This document shows positions 41,537 through 43,652 of a stretch of 43,652 nt of DNA, in pieces. The stretch is from Streptomyces sp. MUM 178J (GTDB lineage: Bacteria > Actinomycetota > Actinomycetes > Streptomycetales > Streptomycetaceae), in assembly GCF_022414575.1 (NCBI RefSeq), contig NZ_JADWYQ010000051.1, positions 1-43,652 on the forward strand, read 5' to 3'. Position 1 is the first letter of the stretch; each line of letters opens with the position of its first letter. The notes under the pieces are model-generated. The model searched no databases. It was not told where the DNA came from and saw only the letters and a program-made list of their open reading frames with translations. The position numbers and the translations under genes were made by a program.

Positions 41537-43652
41537 TCAAGGGGAGTTGACCGGGGCGAGAGGCGCCGCGGGAACGGCTGCCACGGAGCGTGCGGCACGC
41601 TCCAGGGCGCTGGCGAGCAGCGCCAGGTCCGTCGGGCCGTTGCCCAGTTCGCGCACGGGGCGGCGGGTGGGCGGATCGCCCATCCGCTCCCACTCGAGGG
41701 GGACGACCGTGGGGCGCAGGGTGGCCGTACGGGGGATGCGGCCGGTCACCCTGCCGCCCTGGAACGGGGTCACCCGGCCGTCCGGATGCCCCAGCCTGCC
41801 CCGGCCGGGCGCGGGGTCGTCGGGCCCCGCGCCGGTCGGCGAGGGAGGCTGGTCCAGCACGACGCGCAGCCGCGCCCCGCGCGCCAGGTCGGTGTCCGCC
41901 GTGCGGTCCGGGCGGGCCGAGGCCGCGACCAGATGCACTCCCAGCCGCTCGCCGTCCCGTGCCACGGCCTCCAGCGCCCGTACGACGGACCCGGCGGCGG
42001 GGCGCCCCGCACTGCCCAGGGAGGGGGCGACCAGTGCGTCGAAGTCGTCGACGAGGACGATGAGCCGGGGGAGGCGCGCGGTGTGCGGGGCGTCGGACGC
42101 CTCCGGCTGGGGTGCGTCCGGGGGCGGGGCCGCCTCGCCGGGGCGTCCGGCCGGGGCTGCCGGTGATGCGGACAGGGCTGCATCGGACAGGGCTGCATCG
42201 GACGGCGATGTGGACACGGACGCGGGTGTGAAGGCGGACGGGGATTCGGGCGGCGCATCTGCCTGGCGCGGGACCGTGGGCCGGGCCGCCGGGGGCTCCG
42301 CCGCCCGGCGTCGGCCCGCACGACGCTCCGCTGCCCCGGGCCGGGCGCTCGTGCCGTCCTCCCGGCCGGCGCCGTCCTCCCGGCCTTGCTCGGCCCGGGC
42401 GTTGAGGGTGTGCCAGTCGGTGAACGCGACGCTGCCCAGAAGCTCGGCCCGGCGCTTCAGCTCCGCCCCCAGGGCCTGGGCGAAGGCCCGCATGCGCAGC
42501 GGGTCGGAGGCGGACAAGTGGTCCGTGACGTGGGGGAGTTCGACGCAGGCCGACAGGCCCGCCCGCGGCGCTACGCCATCGGCGCCCCCGCCCCCGCCCG
42601 CGCCGTCGACGAGCAGCAGCGCGAGCCGGTCGGGGCGGTCCCCGGCCGCGAGCGAGGCCGTCAGGGAGCGCAGCAGCTCGGTGCGGCCGCTGCCCGGGGG
42701 TCCCTCGATCAGCAGATGCGGGCCCTCCGCGGTCAGGTCCACGGCGAGCGGGCCGTGCGGGCCCGCGCCGAGGACGGCCGTCGCATCGCCCGCGGGATGC
42801 GCCGCGGCGGCCCAGCGTGCCAGCAGCGAAGCGGGTGTGGCGCGGGCCAGCCCCAACTCGTCCAGCAGTCGCGCGGTCCGGGGCAACGGTGCGGCATGCC
42901 CCGGCCGGACCGCCGCACCCTCTGTCCGCAGCGGGGCCAGCGCCCGGGCGAACCGCTCCGCCCAGGCCGCCGAGACCGCGTCCACCGTGCCCACCGTGCC
43001 GTGCCCGGCGGGCTGTCCGCCGGCCGTGCGCATCACCCGAAGCGCCGTGGCGACGTCTCCGCTGAGCAGTCCGACGGCTCCGCACTCGCGGAACGGCTGG
43101 GACAGCGCGCACGCGCTCTCATATGTCACCGCCACCGGAGAGGCCGGCGACGCGGCCGCCGTCTCGGCCAGAGCGATCAGATGGATGCCGGCGGCCGCCC
43201 CGGCCGCGGCCAGCCGGGCCGCGGTCTCGCGCAGCGCGGCCGTGCCGGGGTCGCCGTCGACGACGACCACCGTGCGCGGGCCCGTGTACCGGGCGGCCGC
43301 TTCGGCGACGGCCTGCCGCTCGGCGTTCGCCCAGCCCGGACCCAGCGGCCCGTCGTCCAGACGGCGCGTCAGCTCCGCGCCGCGCGCCGCCGCCTGCTCG
43401 CCGTCGTAGGCGAGCAGCAGGCGGCAGTCCTGGCCGTGCCCCGGACGCAGCTGCGGCAGCCAGCCGAGCCACGCCCACTCCGCCTTGCGCTCCGTAAGGC
43501 TCCTCGCCCGGTCCGCACTGATCAGCACGATCTCCAGGTCCGTCGGCGGGTGCAGCGCCGCGAGCTGGGCCAGCACCCATCGGGTGAGCGGCTCGGCCGG
43601 CTGCGGGAGGTCGCCGGCGAGCGCCGGACGCTGGTCTACTTCGAAGCCCCGC
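41537..43652 (-). CDS. FtsK/SpoIIIE-type ATPase, N-terminus outside window
   Basis: C-terminal 705 residues of a larger protein; the frame is open to the right edge. The last codons before the edge read RGFEVDQRPALAGDLPQPAE, so the true start is beyond 43652. The segment resembles the multi-domain FHA/FtsK-SpoIIIE proteins of Streptomyces. A P-loop IEGPPGSGRTELLRSL has Arg where Lys is invariant in Walker A. Walker B-like RLIVLVDDFDALV lies about 190 residues later, separated by a Pro/Ala/Ser-rich insert of about 110 residues. It could act in DNA or protein translocation, or as an ATPase-dead regulator. Substrate unknown. The gene upstream of the window is needed for a firm name. Confidence 0.78.
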   Translation of the reverse strand, partial: RGFEVDQRPALAGDLPQPAEPLTRWVLAQLAALHPPTDLEIVLISADRARSLTERKAEWAWLGWLPQLRPGHGQDCRLLLAYDGEQAAARGAELTRRLDDGPLGPGWANAERQAVAEAAARYTGPRTVVVVDGDPGTAALRETAARLAAAGAAAGIHLIALAETAAASPASPVAVTYESACALSQPFRECGAVGLLSGDVATALRVMRTAGGQPAGHGTVGTVDAVSAAWAERFARALAPLRTEGAAVRPGHAAPLPRTARLLDELGLARATPASLLARWAAAAHPAGDATAVLGAGPHGPLAVDLTAEGPHLLIEGPPGSGRTELLRSLTASLAAGDRPDRLALLLVDGAGGGGGADGVAPRAGLSACVELPHVTDHLSASDPLRMRAFAQALGAELKRRAELLGSVAFTDWHTLNARAEQGREDGAGREDGTSARPGAAERRAGRRRAAEPPAARPTVPRQADAPPESPSAFTPASVSTSPSDAALSDAALSASPAAPAGRPGEAAPPPDAPQPEASDAPHTARLPRLIVLVDDFDALVAPSLGSAGRPAAGSVVRALEAVARDGERLGVHLVAASARPDRTADTDLARGARLRVVLDQPPSPTGAGPDDPAPGRGRLGHPDGRVTPFQGGRVTGRIPRTATLRPTVVPLEWERMGDPPTRRPVRELGNGPTDLALLASALERAARSVAAVPAAPLAPVNSP
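42171..42200 (-). repeat. 15-bp tandem duplication in the low-complexity insert
   Basis: GACAGGGCTGCATCG occurs twice in tandem (42171-42185 and 42186-42200), encoding SDAAL twice on the minus strand, with a partial third copy (GACGGCGATG). It lies in the disordered insert of the FtsK-like protein and keeps frame. Confidence 0.75.

Overview
The window is chromosomal DNA of a Streptomyces or very close relative. The signs are very high GC with strong third-position GC bias, a streptomycete-type 5S rRNA 3' end at the left edge, the actinobacterial block mtrA-mtrB-lpqB-comF-hpf-secA, a 180-kDa-class NAD-glutamate dehydrogenase, and GC-rich dispersed intergenic repeats typical of the genus. Nothing looks like a prophage, IS element or conjugative element.

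Layout. (1) 1-116: end of an rRNA operon and its terminator. (2) 152-5558, minus strand: a tightly coupled five-gene operon coding for a proline-rich polytopic membrane protein, a DUF4129 protein, a DUF4350 protein, a MoxR AAA+ ATPase and a DUF58 protein. (3) 5754-14427, plus strand: mtnA (methionine salvage), the MtrA/MtrB two-component system, its lipoprotein partner LpqB, a ComF-like phosphoribosyltransferase, long-form hibernation factor HPF and an orphan NarL-type regulator. (4) 14431-16385, minus: an AlkZ/YcaQ-like winged-helix protein and a GNAT acetyltransferase. (5) 16637-21744: secA, a small Rv3235-like protein (minus), a DUF6912-like protein and a HAD phosphatase. (6) 21745-22367: a degenerate tandem array with a period of about 33 bp between convergent genes. 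(7) 22368-28441: a DJ-1/PfpI protein (minus) and the giant NAD-GDH (plus). (8) 28727-37454: three large proteins, each fusing a GT2 glycosyltransferase domain to a TagB/TagF-type CDP-glycerol glycerophosphotransferase domain, with a complex repeat island where the first and second converge. (9) 37680-41312, minus: a sugar ABC importer (binding lipoprotein and two permeases, no ATPase). (10) 41537 to the right edge: an FtsK/SpoIIIE-type ATPase, incomplete at its N-terminus.

The most notable system is the wall-polymer cluster. Two adjacent paralogues (32779-35097 and 35148-37454) look damaged in opposite halves. One has lost the GT2 DxD and donor-binding motifs but keeps the HGTP histidine of the polymerase half. 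The other has an intact GT2 half but a cysteine at the HGTP histidine. They may therefore work as a complementary pair. Other points of interest are a 10-bp tandem repeat just before mtrA, a perfect DnaA box before comF, two hairpins in the hpf leader, a large extracytoplasmic insert in one ABC permease, and an in-frame 75-bp duplication of a gene 3' end.
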